Of a DNA stretch of 64,000 nt, positions 18,113 to 28,189 are shown piece by piece. The notes beneath the pieces were generated by a model. It saw only the letters and a program-made list of their open reading frames with translations. It was not told the DNA's origin and did not search any database. Positions within the stretch are counted from its first letter, which is position 1. Every line of letters begins with the position of its first letter. Made by a program: the position numbers and the translations under genes. Source of the stretch: Nocardioides sp. cx-173 (lineage in GTDB: Bacteria > Actinomycetota > Actinomycetes > Propionibacteriales > Nocardioidaceae); the NCBI RefSeq assembly GCF_021117365.1, contig NZ_CP088262.1, forward strand, positions 620,001 to 684,000. The letters run 5' to 3'.

Positions 18113-18904
18113 ATGACTGACGACGACTCCCAGACCCAGGACAGCGAGACCAAGATCGACTGGGTCAAGACGGTGGCGAGTGCGCTGGCGGCGGTCACGG
18201 CGGCTGTCCTGCTCTCGACCCTCGGCGCTGCCGGCACCCTGATCGGCGCCGCGCTCGGCAGCGTGCTCGTGACCGTCGCGACCCAGCTCTACGCGCAGGG
18301 GCTGGCCCGCAGCAAGCGCACCATGGCCAAGGCCCAGGAGGCCGCTCTGCGCAAGGTGGGCGTGGCCCAGGCCGAGGTGCGGCGGGCCGGTCGCCAGGAC
18401 GACACCGGTGCGGCCCAGGCACATCTGGGGGCGGCCGACGAGCGGCTCGGACAGGCTCGAGCGGAGCTGGGCGCCGCCCAGCCGGATGACGGCGGGCCGG
18501 CGACGAGCCTGGGCGCGCGACTGCGGCTGCTGCCGTGGAAGAGGATCGGCCTCAGTGCCGCCGCAGCGTTCCTGGTGGCGCTGGCCGTGATCGCCTCGTT
18601 CGAGGCCGTGACCGGGCGCAGCGTCTCGTCCTACACCGGCGGCAGCGACAAGGACTCGAACTCGACGTTCAACGGCGGCGGGAAGTCCGACGACGAGGGG
18701 GACCGGAAGGACGAGCCCGACCAGCAGCCGACCGCCCCGAGCAGCGAGCCCACGCCCAGTGACGACGCGCCGACGTCCGAGGCGCCGTCGGAGGAGCCCA
18801 CCGAGGAGCCGTCGGCGGAGCCCAGCGACGAGGCGCCGTCGGAGGAGCCCACCGAGGAGCCGACGCAGCTGCCCTCGGCGCCGGCACCCACCCCGACACC
18901 GTGA
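18113..18904 (+). CDS. Membrane protein with coiled coil and acidic Pro/Ser/Glu repeat tail
   Basis: Protein of 263 residues, function unknown. Residues about 17-62 are a long hydrophobic hairpin (ALAAVTAAVLLSTLGAAGTL and ALGSVLVTVATQLY), about 64-120 an Ala/Glu/Arg coiled coil (KAQEAALRKVGVAQAEVRRA), about 145-165 a third span, and about 175-263 a low-complexity tail of SEEPTEEPS-like repeats that is probably extracellular and disordered. The ATG at 18113 is preceded by GGGTAGGG. Its stop overlaps the GTG start of the DksA/TraR-type gene, so the two are translationally coupled. Confidence 0.7.
   Translation: MTDDDSQTQDSETKIDWVKTVASALAAVTAAVLLSTLGAAGTLIGAALGSVLVTVATQLYAQGLARSKRTMAKAQEAALRKVGVAQAEVRRAGRQDDTGAAQAHLGAADERLGQARAELGAAQPDDGGPATSLGARLRLLPWKRIGLSAAAAFLVALAVIASFEAVTGRSVSSYTGGSDKDSNSTFNGGGKSDDEGDRKDEPDQQPTAPSSEPTPSDDAPTSEAPSEEPTEEPSAEPSDEAPSEEPTEEPTQLPSAPAPTPTP
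18779..18862 (+). repeat. Two 33-base direct repeats coding the acidic tail
   Basis: A 33-base unit at 18779-18811 is repeated exactly at 18830-18862, an offset of 51 bases (17 codons), encoding EAPSEEPTEEP twice. This is in-frame repeat expansion within the tail of the membrane protein and could vary in copy number between strains. Confidence 0.85.
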
Positions 18905-19236
18905 CCGGGTCGCCGCGCGACCTGCTCCTCGCGGACCGGGCCCGGACCGAGGCGCGGCTGGCCACGCTGCGCGGTGACTTCCGCAGCGTGGTGGACGCCT
19001 CACGAGACACCAACGCCGACGACGAGCACGACCCCGAGGGCGCGACCATCGCGTTCGAGCGCTCCCAGATGGGGGCGCTGGTGCGGCAGGCGAGCCAACA
19101 CCTCGACGAGGTGGACGCCGCCCTCGAGCGGCTGCGTGTCGGCAGCTACGGGGCGTGCGAGGCGTGCGGACGTGCGATCGCCGCCGGGCGGTTGGAGGTC
19201 CGCCCGACGGCGCGCACGTGCGTGTCCTGCGCCTAG
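18901..19236 (+). CDS. DksA/TraR-type C4 zinc-finger protein
   Basis: Protein of 111 residues with a long N-terminal helical region (LLLADRARTEARLATLRGDF) and a C-terminal four-Cys zinc finger, CEACG...CVSC, with the family's preceding GSYGACE turn. The overall plan, coiled coil followed by zinc finger, is that of DksA/TraR proteins that bind the RNA polymerase secondary channel. The conserved Asp pair at the coiled-coil tip cannot be assigned with certainty. The GTG start overlaps the upstream stop in a GTGA arrangement. Many actinobacteria carry several such proteins with unknown targets. Confidence 0.85.
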   Translation: MTGSPRDLLLADRARTEARLATLRGDFRSVVDASRDTNADDEHDPEGATIAFERSQMGALVRQASQHLDEVDAALERLRVGSYGACEACGRAIAAGRLEVRPTARTCVSCA

Positions 19237-19237
19237 C

Positions 19238-21514
<2,277 letters not shown>

Positions 21515-21545
21515 GCGACTCCTCGATCCGGGTACGGACGTTCCG

Positions 21546-21569
21546 GTACCCGGATTCGCTTTCTGAATC
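21546..21569 (-). promoter_or_regulatory. Stress-sigma (sigma-B-like) promoter for catalase
   Basis: On the minus strand GATT (21566-21569) is followed after 14 bases by GGGTAC (21546-21551). This fits the streptomycete sigma-B class pattern GNNT-N14-16-GGGTAC/T known at osmotic and oxidative-stress genes, including catalase. It lies 32 bases before the catalase ATG, leaving room for the Shine-Dalgarno sequence. Confidence 0.55.
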
Positions 21570-21642
21570 ACCCCTTCGGGCGGAACTGGTCCAGGAGGCG
21601 TTGGGCACCGGAGGCCTCGTCGACCTGCGAAGGAGCTGTTCC

Positions 21643-22122
21643 ATGTCTGTCCGTGACCACCACGCCGGCACCGCACACGCCGGGCGCGACAAGCTCGCCA
21701 AGACCCTCGCGCTCGCCACCGGAGCGGTGTTCCTCCTGGTTGGCGTCGCCGGCTTCATCCCCGGCATCACCACCGACTACGACACGATGAAGTTCGCCGG
21801 ACACGAGAGCCGTGCCGAGCTGCTCGGCATCTTCCAGGTGTCGATCCTGCACAACATCGTGCACCTGCTCTTCGGTGTCGCCGGCCTCGCGCTCGCGCGC
21901 AAGGCCACCACCGCGATCGCCTATCTGGTCGGCGGCGGGATCATCTACTTCGTGCTGTGGATCTACGGTCTGGTCATCGACCACGACCACGACGCCAACT
22001 TCGTCCCGCTCAACGACGCGGACAACTGGCTGCACCTCATCCTGGCGGTCGGCATGGTCGGCATGGGCCTCGCGGCGCAGCGCGCGCTGCGCGGCGACAT
22101 CGGCAGCCAGACCCCGATGTGA
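21643..22122 (+). CDS. DUF4383-family four-span membrane protein
   Basis: Protein of 159 residues with four hydrophobic spans (about 24-42, 63-85, 88-112, 129-147). The motifs GIFQVSILHNIVHLLFGVAGL and NWLHLILAVGMVGMG are the hallmark of DUF4383, an actinobacterial membrane family of unknown function. The start codon has AAGGAG 8 bases upstream. It is divergent from the catalase gene with a 128-base gap, and its stop overlaps the start of the diminutive catalase-like gene, so this stress-related block is probably transcribed as an operon on the plus strand. Confidence 0.88.
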   Translation: MSVRDHHAGTAHAGRDKLAKTLALATGAVFLLVGVAGFIPGITTDYDTMKFAGHESRAELLGIFQVSILHNIVHLLFGVAGLALARKATTAIAYLVGGGIIYFVLWIYGLVIDHDHDANFVPLNDADNWLHLILAVGMVGMGLAAQRALRGDIGSQTPM

Positions 22123-22802
22123 GTCGACTGGCCCGGCTGGGACGAGGCGCGGCCTCGGCGGGTGGGGCGGCGTTGTCCGCCGCCACCCGCGCCCTGGCTG
22201 CCGTACGCCCCGCGCCCAAGCCGCTGCATCCGAAGGGGCAGGTATTCCATGCGTGCCTGTACCGGCACGGCGTGGAGCCGCCGCTGGGGGTGGAGTTCCT
22301 GGACACGGTCTCGACCGACGAGGTGCTGGTGCGCCAGTCGCGTGCCATCGGGCTGCCCACGGCGCTGCCCGACATCCACGGGCTGGCGGTCAGGCTCACC
22401 AACCCCGACGGGAGCCACGGCGACCTGCTCTTCGCGACGACCGGCCTGGGCCGGCTGACCCGGCACGTGCTGACCTTCAGCAAGAAGCAGTACGGGCGGC
22501 CCGTCACGACGTTGCTGCCCTACCGGACCGCGGCCGGCCCCGTCCTGCTCGCGGCGCGCGCCAGCGGCGACGCCTCCGTGGAGATCCTCTGCGCCGTCGG
22601 CGAGGGGGAGTGGCGCCACCTCGCCGACCTGCGGCTCACCCAGACGCCCGCCGACGACCAGGCGATCTCGTTCGACCCGGTGCGCCACCGGCTGCCGGGC
22701 CTCGAGCAGTACGACTGGGTGCGCCGGCTGCGCGCCCCGGCGTACGAGGAGGCACGCGAGAGTCGTCGCGAGGACGCAGTTGTGCCGACCCGAGATAGTT
22801 GA
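22119..22802 (+). CDS. Diminutive catalase-fold protein
   Basis: Protein of 227 residues that aligns with the core of the catalase gene three genes upstream. H37 in LHPKGQVFHACLYRHG lines up with the distal His segment VHARGAGAHGVFEGYG, VRQSRAIG with VRFSTVLG, LPDIHGLAVRL with RDTRGFATKF, and Y209 in PAYEEARESR with the haem-ligand Tyr. The distal Asn is absent: DLLFATTG (A106-T108) replaces DLVGNN. The chain ends soon after Y209, far shorter than true catalases (over 480) or known mini-catalases (about 300). It may be a haem peroxygenase-like or structural relative; activity is unproven. The GTG start overlaps the DUF4383 stop. Confidence 0.65.
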   Translation: MSRLARLGRGAASAGGAALSAATRALAAVRPAPKPLHPKGQVFHACLYRHGVEPPLGVEFLDTVSTDEVLVRQSRAIGLPTALPDIHGLAVRLTNPDGSHGDLLFATTGLGRLTRHVLTFSKKQYGRPVTTLLPYRTAAGPVLLAARASGDASVEILCAVGEGEWRHLADLRLTQTPADDQAISFDPVRHRLPGLEQYDWVRRLRAPAYEEARESRREDAVVPTRDS

Positions 22803-22806
22803 CGAC

Positions 22807-23490
22807 GTGGAGGCCCAGCCGCGACTCATCCCCGTCCGCCAGCCCGAGCACGCCACCGGCATCGCGCTGGTCCTGCACGGTGGGGCCTCGCGCGGCCAGC
22901 GGATGATGGTCAGCCCCACCCAGCTGTCGGTGGTGCGGATGGCGCCCACCGCCAAGCGGGTCGCCCGCGAGGGACGCGGCAAGCTCGCGGTCTACCGGCT
23001 GCTCAACTCCTACCGTGGCTGGGACACCCAGCACACCCCCGTGCGCGACGTGGAGTGGGCGCTCGACGAGCTGCGAGGACGGCACGGCGTGCTGCCGGTC
23101 GGCCTCGTCGGCCACTCGCTCGGCGGCCGGGCCGCCCTGCTCGCCGGGGACCGGCCGGGCGTCGAGTCCGTCGTCGCCCTGAACCCGTGGGTCTACCCCG
23201 ACGACACGGTGGACCTGTCCGGGCGCCGGGTGCTCTTCGTGCACGGCTTGGCCGACCGGGTCGCGCTGCCGCAGCGTGCCGAGGCGGTGGCCCGCCGCGT
23301 CGCGCAGACCACGGACGTCGGCTTCATCAGCATCCCGGGCGGCAAGCACGCGATGCTGCGCCACGGGCGGTCCTTCGACGGCTACGGCGCGGAGTTCACC
23401 GCGGTGTCGCTGCTCGGCCACATCCCGCGCGGCTCGGTCTCCAGCGCGGTCATGCGGGTCCTCGACGGCGACGCGTGGGTCACGGCGTAG
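22807..23490 (+). CDS. Alpha/beta-hydrolase (dienelactone-hydrolase-like)
   Basis: Cytoplasmic alpha/beta-hydrolase of 227 residues from the GTG at 22807; a GTG at 22780 would add nine. Visible elements are the oxyanion strand ALVLHGGASRG, nucleophile Ser in VGHSLGGRAAL, Asp region LFVHGLADRVALP and the catalytic His in PGGKHAMLRH. Small hydrolases of this form act on esters or lactones, but no substrate is evident. It begins 4 bases after the catalase-like gene and probably belongs to the same transcript. It overlaps the convergent papain-like gene by 11 bases. Confidence 0.8.
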   Translation: MEAQPRLIPVRQPEHATGIALVLHGGASRGQRMMVSPTQLSVVRMAPTAKRVAREGRGKLAVYRLLNSYRGWDTQHTPVRDVEWALDELRGRHGVLPVGLVGHSLGGRAALLAGDRPGVESVVALNPWVYPDDTVDLSGRRVLFVHGLADRVALPQRAEAVARRVAQTTDVGFISIPGGKHAMLRHGRSFDGYGAEFTAVSLLGHIPRGSVSSAVMRVLDGDAWVTA

Positions 23491-24100
23491 GCAGGACGAC
23501 CGGGATCTCCTGACCCAGCCGAGCACCCAGCTCGAGGTCGAGTCCGTCGCCGGACCAGAAGGTGCCGGGGTCGTAGTAGTTGGTGGGCCGCCGCTCGTCG
23601 AGCAGGCCCATGGCCTGGTACGTCGCCGCGACGACCTCCGCGCAGTAGGTCAGCTCGGCCGGCGCCTTGCTCCGCACCCGCCCGCGCGCCCACCGGCCCA
23701 CCAGCTTGGCGGTCGAGGGGAACGGCGTGCCGTCCAGCCGCGCGACCGTGCGCAGCACCGCCGCCTCCATGCCGGCATCCACCTCCGGGTCCAGCTGGCG
23801 CAGCCAGGCCCGCTGGTCGTAGCGCCCACACCACTGCGTCACCGCGTCGCGCAGGTCGTGCAGCTGCACGCCCCGGTGGTGCTCGCCGGTCCACACGTCG
23901 AGCAGTCCCTTGCCGAGCTCGGCATGCCACATCAGCGGCGGCAGGTCGTCGATCACGACCGCCATGCCGACGTGGTTGACCGGCGCGTTGGTCAGGACCC
24001 GGATAGCGTGGTCGGCGGCGGAGCGGCCTCGGAACAGCCAGAGGTCGCCGGTGCGGGTGATCTCGGCCGCGGCGTCGAGCGTCAGCCTGGTGGTGTCCAA
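23480..24100 (-). CDS. YiiX-like permuted papain (NlpC/P60-superfamily) hydrolase
   Basis: Protein of about 206 residues with the YiiX/permuted NlpC-P60 order: GDLWLFRG near the N-terminus, His in NHVGMAVVID (about residue 43), a second segment MWHAELGKG, and the Cys in TYCAEVVAATYQAMG (about residue 160). This permuted arrangement is typical of amidases or acyl-hydrolases acting on lipid-linked or peptidoglycan amides. No signal peptide is seen. The start is uncertain: TTG at 24100 with AGGA about 10 bases upstream fits best. The 52-residue membrane protein is divergent from this start. Confidence 0.7.
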   Translation of the reverse strand: MDTTRLTLDAAAEITRTGDLWLFRGRSAADHAIRVLTNAPVNHVGMAVVIDDLPPLMWHAELGKGLLDVWTGEHHRGVQLHDLRDAVTQWCGRYDQRAWLRQLDPEVDAGMEAAVLRTVARLDGTPFPSTAKLVGRWARGRVRSKAPAELTYCAEVVAATYQAMGLLDERRPTNYYDPGTFWSGDGLDLELGARLGQEIPVVLPTP

Positions 24101-24118
24101 CGTGAGGGAGTCCTGTCG

Positions 24119-24277
24119 GTGAAGCTGTGGAAGATCCTGGGGATCGCGGGACTGACCGGGGTGGCCGCCACCGGGGCGATCATCGCCCGCGAGCAGCGTA
24201 AGCGCGCACAGGTCACCCCGGACGACGTTCGCCGCAAGCTGCACGAGCGCCTCGCCGAGCTCGACGATCAGCGGTAG
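24119..24277 (+). CDS. Short single-span membrane protein
   Basis: Protein of 52 residues: VKLWKILGIAGLTGVAATGAI forms a membrane span, followed by a basic and then acidic cytoplasmic tail (REQRKRAQVTPDDVRRKLHERL). The GTG start has GAGGGAG 8 bases upstream, good support for such a short gene. Proteins of this type (one span plus a coiled basic tail) recur in Nocardioidaceae; function unknown. It overlaps the convergent PKD-protein gene by 10 bases. Confidence 0.65.
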   Translation: MKLWKILGIAGLTGVAATGAIIAREQRKRAQVTPDDVRRKLHERLAELDDQR

Positions 24278-24996
24278 CCCACCAGCGTCGGCGTCGCCTC
24301 GACCACCTCGAGCGGCACCGGCGCGCCGGGGATGGTCACGGTGCCCGGCACCGGCTGCCACGCTCCGCCGTTGACGCGCCAGTCGGCGGCGTAGGTGGTG
24401 TCCACGGCCGGGCCGACCTGCCCCTCGGCAAGGTATCGATGGGTGATCTCCAGTCGCGGGTACGGCGACCCGCCACTGCGCGTGCTCAGCTCCTCGCCGT
24501 CCCCGAAGCGCCACCCGAACCCGCTCGGGCGGATCCGCAGCTCCACCTGCTGCCCCAGCAGGGTGATCGTGCGCGTGAACGGCTCGGTCTCGGTGTAGAA
24601 GTTCGTCTTGAAGTTCACCAGGGTGCGGCCGTTCGGCGGTTGCACGACGAGGTCGGACGGTGGGAGGGCGAGCTGGCGGAACGCTGCGGCGACGATGCCG
24701 GGTGTGAGTATGGGCTCGTCTGCATTGACTAGGCAGTAGTCCTGCGGATTTGCGCCGATGACACCGGCGATCCCAGCGCACGCTGCGGTCCCGACTGGCG
24801 TCTGTGGGGAAGCTGTCGCGGGGTTGGCTCCCGGAACGCCGGCTTCACTGTCACAGACAAGGACTACGACGGTTCGAACCTGGTTGTCGACCACCACAAC
24901 CTGCTCGACATGTCGGCACCCTGCATCGGCAGGAACCTCGACACCGAACAGGAAGCCGCACGCCGCCATAGTTGCGAGAACAACACGGAGTGTCAT
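24268..24996 (-). CDS. Secreted protein with PKD-like domain
   Basis: Exported protein of 242 residues with a signal peptide (MTLRVVLATMAACGFLFG, cleavage near residue 25). Residues about 150-185 hold a PKD-type core, FGWRFGDGEELSTRSG followed by ITHRYLAEG, the WxFGDG...H-Y pattern of beta-sandwich surface domains. The first third has several Cys. It is translationally coupled (ATGA overlap) with the lipoprotein gene upstream, a pair that recurs in Nocardioides; the two products probably act together at the cell surface, role unknown. The 5' half is less GC-biased than its neighbours. Confidence 0.75.
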   Translation of the reverse strand: MTLRVVLATMAACGFLFGVEVPADAGCRHVEQVVVVDNQVRTVVVLVCDSEAGVPGANPATASPQTPVGTAACAGIAGVIGANPQDYCLVNADEPILTPGIVAAAFRQLALPPSDLVVQPPNGRTLVNFKTNFYTETEPFTRTITLLGQQVELRIRPSGFGWRFGDGEELSTRSGGSPYPRLEITHRYLAEGQVGPAVDTTYAADWRVNGGAWQPVPGTVTIPGAPVPLEVVEATPTLVGYR

Positions 24997-25520
24997 CGGA
25001 TGAGACCGATGAAGGTGATCGCTGGAGTGTCCATGTCTGACGTCAAGCGGAAGCGAAAGATCGCCTTCTCTTCTCCGTATTCGTCAGCCTCAGCTCCACT
25101 CGATGGCACCATGCTGCCGCCCCCCATGGTGATCGCTGCCGTGACCTCACCCGGCTTGAGTTCTTTGGCGCGATCGACCGTCCATCCCGTGGTGTTGTAT
25201 TCGCCGCCCGCCTCATAAACGTCTTCGATGAGATCGACATACGGCTCGCATGTAGAGCACCCCGGCGATGCCAGTTTCCTCAGGGCGCTCGTGTCGCCGG
25301 ACGACAGGGCGAGGTTGCGCTCCGCCACCCAGTTTCGGACTGCCTGCACGGCTGTAATCGGGGCATCGGACTCGCTGCTGGAAGGACTCGGCGTTAACGC
25401 CGACTCAGTCGGGCTCGCGCTCGGGGTTGGCTCGACGCGGGGTTCGGGGGCGTCGTCGGAGCAGGCTGCGGCGACCAGGGTGGTTGCGACGAGGAGCGCC
25501 GCCAGTCGTACGCGGTCCAC
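24993..25520 (-). CDS. DUF6318-type lipoprotein
   Basis: Lipoprotein of 175 residues: signal peptide ending in lipobox VAAACS (Cys about residue 20), a Ser/Pro/Glu linker, then a compact domain (about 50-175) with ALSSGDTSALRKLASPGCSTC, the conserved segment of DUF6318. The fold resembles NTF2-like or Mce-associated domains, but no function is known. It is the first gene of a two-gene operon with the PKD protein. The gene is visibly richer in A/T at wobble positions than most of the window. Confidence 0.78.
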   Translation of the reverse strand: MDRVRLAALLVATTLVAAACSDDAPEPRVEPTPSASPTESALTPSPSSSESDAPITAVQAVRNWVAERNLALSSGDTSALRKLASPGCSTCEPYVDLIEDVYEAGGEYNTTGWTVDRAKELKPGEVTAAITMGGGSMVPSSGAEADEYGEEKAIFRFRLTSDMDTPAITFIGLIR

Positions 25521-25622
25521 GACAGGTCCTTCCCGAGATGGTGCGGTTCGAAAGTTACCGCTCGGGGGACGGGACCGGAAGCGCTGCGGCGCAGGCTGTG
25601 GACAACTCGGGCCAGGCCGTGG

Positions 25623-26924
25623 TCAGACGACCAGCTCGTAGACGACGGCCTTCCTGACCGGGTGGATGTCGGGGCGGCCGGGTGGGTCGGGTGCGCGGGA
25701 GCGATGTCGGTGGCCGGTGGGGGTGGTGGTCTCGACGGTGTGGGTGCCGTCGGGCGCGATGCGTGGCGTCGCGGTCCAGCCGGGGGCCTGCTTGGCGTGG
25801 TTGCAGCGTTCGCAGAGGCCTTGGAGGTTGGTCGCGGTGGTGCGGCCGCCGTCCTCCCAGGACCGGATGTGGTCGGTGTGGCGGATCGGGGCGCCGCACC
25901 AGGGGGTGCGGCAGAGGCCTTGGTCGCGGGTGTTGACGAAGTCGGCGAGGCCGGAGGGGGCGAGGCGGGCGCGGGAGTCCATGGCGATGAGCTGGCCGGT
26001 GCCGGGGTTGGTGTAGAGGCGCCGGATCCAGAGCCGGGTGGCGCGCATCGCGTCGGTGACGAACGCCCGAGCCCACGGGGCCGGCACCGGCCCGTAGCCC
26101 TCCAGATGGGCGGCGTCGTCGGCGGTGTCGAAGAGGGCGTGGTCGGTCATGACGAGCTTGACCTCGACCTTGACCGGCTCGTCGGCCGGGGCGCCGGTGA
26201 CGCGCTCGACGAGGGTGTCGGCCATGACTTGGCCCTTCGACCGCTGATCACCCTTCGCGCGGGCCGCGGCCGCGGCGGCGAGGAGGGTGGCATAGATGCT
26301 CACGCCCTGTTTGACCGGGAGCAGGGCGCTGACCCAGCACATCGTGTCGGGCGCGGGACGGATCGTGACCTGACGCTCGGCCTCGGCGCGCCGGGCACGC
26401 TCGGCGACCGAGGCGGGGTCGAGCTCGCAGGCCAGCTTCTTCGCCGCGCGGGTCAGGCGCAGGTCGCTCATGGTCGCGGCCGCACCGGTGCCGCACAGGC
26501 GGCGGTCGACCTCGGCCCGGTCCTCGAGGGACAGGCACGCGGTCTCGCGGGCCAGGATCGTGGCGCGCCACTCGGTGAGCCGCCCGGCGCGCATGAGCGC
26601 CAGGGTGTGGGGCATCTCGTGCTCCAGGACCTTCGCGAGGCCCAGGAGGCGGGCGGCTTTGGTGGGTGACTCGTGGCGGGCCAGGCCGAGCTGCTCGGCG
26701 ATGCCCTCGCCGAGGCGGGAGGTGGGTACGCCGGCCGCTGCCTGGCTCTGGCGTTGGGAGGTGTCGAAGTCGACCGCGGTGGTGGTCTGCGCGGCGGTGG
26801 CGGTGCACTTGAGGTCCTCCAACGCGCCGATGAGGTCGATGCGCTGGGCGTCCGAGACCTCGCGGGGGCAGTCCGCGAGGGCGGTGGTCGCCTCGCGGAT
26901 CTGCTGGATAAGTGTCTCGAACAT
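25623..26924 (-). CDS. DUF222 domain HNH endonuclease-like protein (13E12 type)
   Basis: Protein of 433 residues of the actinobacterial 13E12/DUF222 family: a helical DUF222 domain (about 15-300) followed by an HNH nuclease fold with two zinc-type Cys pairs, CRTPWCGAPIRHTDHI, WEDGG and CERCNHAKQ. These genes occur in many scattered copies in actinobacterial genomes and are thought to be mobile or self-spreading; the nuclease substrate is unknown. The ATG at 26924 is chosen over an upstream start that would run into the IS inverted repeat. A TACAAT -10 element lies 7 bases before it. Confidence 0.85.
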   Translation of the reverse strand: MFETLIQQIREATTALADCPREVSDAQRIDLIGALEDLKCTATAAQTTTAVDFDTSQRQSQAAAGVPTSRLGEGIAEQLGLARHESPTKAARLLGLAKVLEHEMPHTLALMRAGRLTEWRATILARETACLSLEDRAEVDRRLCGTGAAATMSDLRLTRAAKKLACELDPASVAERARRAEAERQVTIRPAPDTMCWVSALLPVKQGVSIYATLLAAAAAARAKGDQRSKGQVMADTLVERVTGAPADEPVKVEVKLVMTDHALFDTADDAAHLEGYGPVPAPWARAFVTDAMRATRLWIRRLYTNPGTGQLIAMDSRARLAPSGLADFVNTRDQGLCRTPWCGAPIRHTDHIRSWEDGGRTTATNLQGLCERCNHAKQAPGWTATPRIAPDGTHTVETTTPTGHRHRSRAPDPPGRPDIHPVRKAVVYELVV

Positions 26925-26931
26925 ATGAGCG

Positions 26932-26937
26932 ATTGTA
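26932..26937 (-). promoter_or_regulatory. -10 element of a probable leaderless promoter for the HNH gene
   Basis: TACAAT on the minus strand, a near-perfect -10 hexamer, ends 7 bases before the ATG at 26924. No clear -35 hexamer is present 17 bases upstream. The IS30 end is only about 34 bases further upstream, so insertion left this element intact. Confidence 0.5.
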
Positions 26938-26970
26938 GACCCGGCCGCCGACAGTGGCCCGCGGGCGAGT

Positions 26971-26988
26971 TCAATCGGTTCTTGCAAC
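26971..26988. repeat. IS30 left inverted repeat
   Basis: TCAATCGGTTCTTGCAAC, matching the reverse complement of 28045-28062 at 16 of 18 positions. It contains the transposase stop codon. Confidence 0.8.
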
Positions 26989-28038
26989 GAGCCTCTTGTT
27001 GAGGGCTTGTCCGGGAGTCTGCCAGTCGAGGGTCTTGCGGGGCCTGGTGTTCAGTTGAAGGGCGACGTTGTCGCACTCGGCCATCGTGAGGTGGCGGAGG
27101 TCGGAGCCCTTGGGCCAGTACTGGCGCAGCAGGCCGTTGGTGTTCTCGTTGGTCCCGCGCTGCCACGGCGACTGTGGGTCGCAGAAGTAGATCGGGATGC
27201 CCGACTCGATGGTGAACCGTGCGTGTTGTGCCATCTCGCTGCCGCGGTCCCAGGTGATTGACTTGCGCAGTTCCAGCGGCAGGGTTGCGATCATCTCGTT
27301 CAACGTCCACCGGGCCTGGTCGGCACGGTGCTGGCCAGGCAGCGGTGCGAGGAGCACGAACCGGGAAGAGCGTTCTACCAGCGTGAGGACCGCGCCCTTG
27401 CCCGTGCCGCCCATCAGCAGGTCGCCCTCCCAGTGCCCAGGCACCGCCCGGTCCTCGACCTCAGCCGGGCGTGCTGAGATCCGGATGTCGTCGGTGATCC
27501 CGAGTGTGACCCGTTTCGCGCCACCGGTCTGGGCCTTGCGGCGCTGCCGCTGGGTGCGTAGGTGCGCGGTCAACTCGCGCTTGAGCTCGCCCTTGGTCTG
27601 GACGAACAGCGACTGGTAGATCGTCTCGTGCGACACCCGCATCCTCAGATCGCGTGGACACAACACCGGCAGCATCGCCGCGATCTGCTCCGGCGACCAG
27701 TTCGCCCGCAACAGCTCCCACACCTTCTCCCGCAACGGCGCGTGATCCAGGCGCCGCGTCTTCGGCCGGCGGGCCTTACGGGCAGCCTCACGCTGGGACC
27801 ACTTCGCGCTGTACCTCACCCGATACCCCCGCCCACCGGCACGAGCCGTACGAGCACGCGGCGACCGGGTCCCAAACGACCCAGCCCGGCGAAGCTCCCT
27901 CGAGATCGTCGACGGATGCTTGCCCACTAACGCAGCAATCGTGGCCTGCGGCAACCCCGCCATGTACGCCCGCTCAATCACCAACCGCTGATCCGCGGTC
28001 AACCTCACTCCCGGCACGCGCCGCAACCTCTCACTCAC
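26971..28038 (-). CDS. IS30-family transposase
   Basis: DDE transposase of 355 residues. An N-terminal HTH_38-type DNA-binding region ([18 protein letters not shown], about 35-55) is followed by the catalytic core: first Asp in [11 protein letters not shown], second Asp in TWDRGSEMA and the Glu in [17 protein letters not shown], with about 33 residues between the last two as is usual for IS30. It catalyses cut-and-join transposition of its own element. The GTG start lies 7 bases inside the right inverted repeat, and the stop is inside the left one. Reading is toward the HNH gene. Confidence 0.95.
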   Translation of the reverse strand: MSERLRRVPGVRLTADQRLVIERAYMAGLPQATIAALVGKHPSTISRELRRAGSFGTRSPRARTARAGGRGYRVRYSAKWSQREAARKARRPKTRRLDHAPLREKVWELLRANWSPEQIAAMLPVLCPRDLRMRVSHETIYQSLFVQTKGELKRELTAHLRTQRQRRKAQTGGAKRVTLGITDDIRISARPAEVEDRAVPGHWEGDLLMGGTGKGAVLTLVERSSRFVLLAPLPGQHRADQARWTLNEMIATLPLELRKSITWDRGSEMAQHARFTIESGIPIYFCDPQSPWQRGTNENTNGLLRQYWPKGSDLRHLTMAECDNVALQLNTRPRKTLDWQTPGQALNKRLVARTD

Positions 28039-28044
28039 GATCGA

Positions 28045-28062
28045 GTTGCAACAACCGGTTGA
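28045..28062. repeat. IS30 right inverted repeat
   Basis: Right terminal repeat GTTGCAACAACCGGTTGA, reverse complement of the left end with two mismatches. It lies directly before the transposase start, so promoter elements must lie in or beyond it. Confidence 0.8.
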
Positions 28063-28125
28063 GTTCGCGCGTGGTTGTGTGTGGTCTGTGGATGAGCGGG
28101 GCCACGGGTGCTGCTGTGGACGGTG

Positions 28126-28164
28126 GGTGGTTTCGAGGCTCGCTTCGCTCGCACCTCAACCACC
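28126..28164. repeat. Interspersed palindromic repeat, copy 1
   Basis: GGTGGTT...GAGG pairs with CCTC...AACCACC around a 15-base loop CTCGCTTCGCTCGCA. The central 25 bases (28133-28157) are identical to 61026-61050, and the downstream ACCACC is also shared. Both copies are intergenic, as expected of a REP-like dispersed element. Confidence 0.7.
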
Positions 28165-28189
28165 GGGGGTGGGATCTGGCGGGGCGGGC

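Larger units (their letters stand above)
26971..28062 (-). mobile_element. IS30-family insertion sequence, complete
   Basis: An element of about 1092 bases bounded by imperfect inverted repeats (26971-26988 and 28045-28062; TCAAYCGGTTSTTGCAAC, 16 of 18 matching) and filled by one DDE transposase gene. A GT dinucleotide flanks both ends (26969-26970 and 28063-28064), consistent with the 2-3 base target duplication of the family but too short to prove it. All catalytic residues are intact, so the copy may be active. Confidence 0.85.

Noticed and set aside
21530..21535. Plus-strand GGGTAC as stress promoter for the DUF4383 gene
   Set aside because: No GNNT element lies 14-16 bases upstream, so support is too weak.
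28063..28189. Possible gene remnant right of IS30
   Set aside because: No family resemblance found on either strand; the stretch holds the interspersed repeat only.
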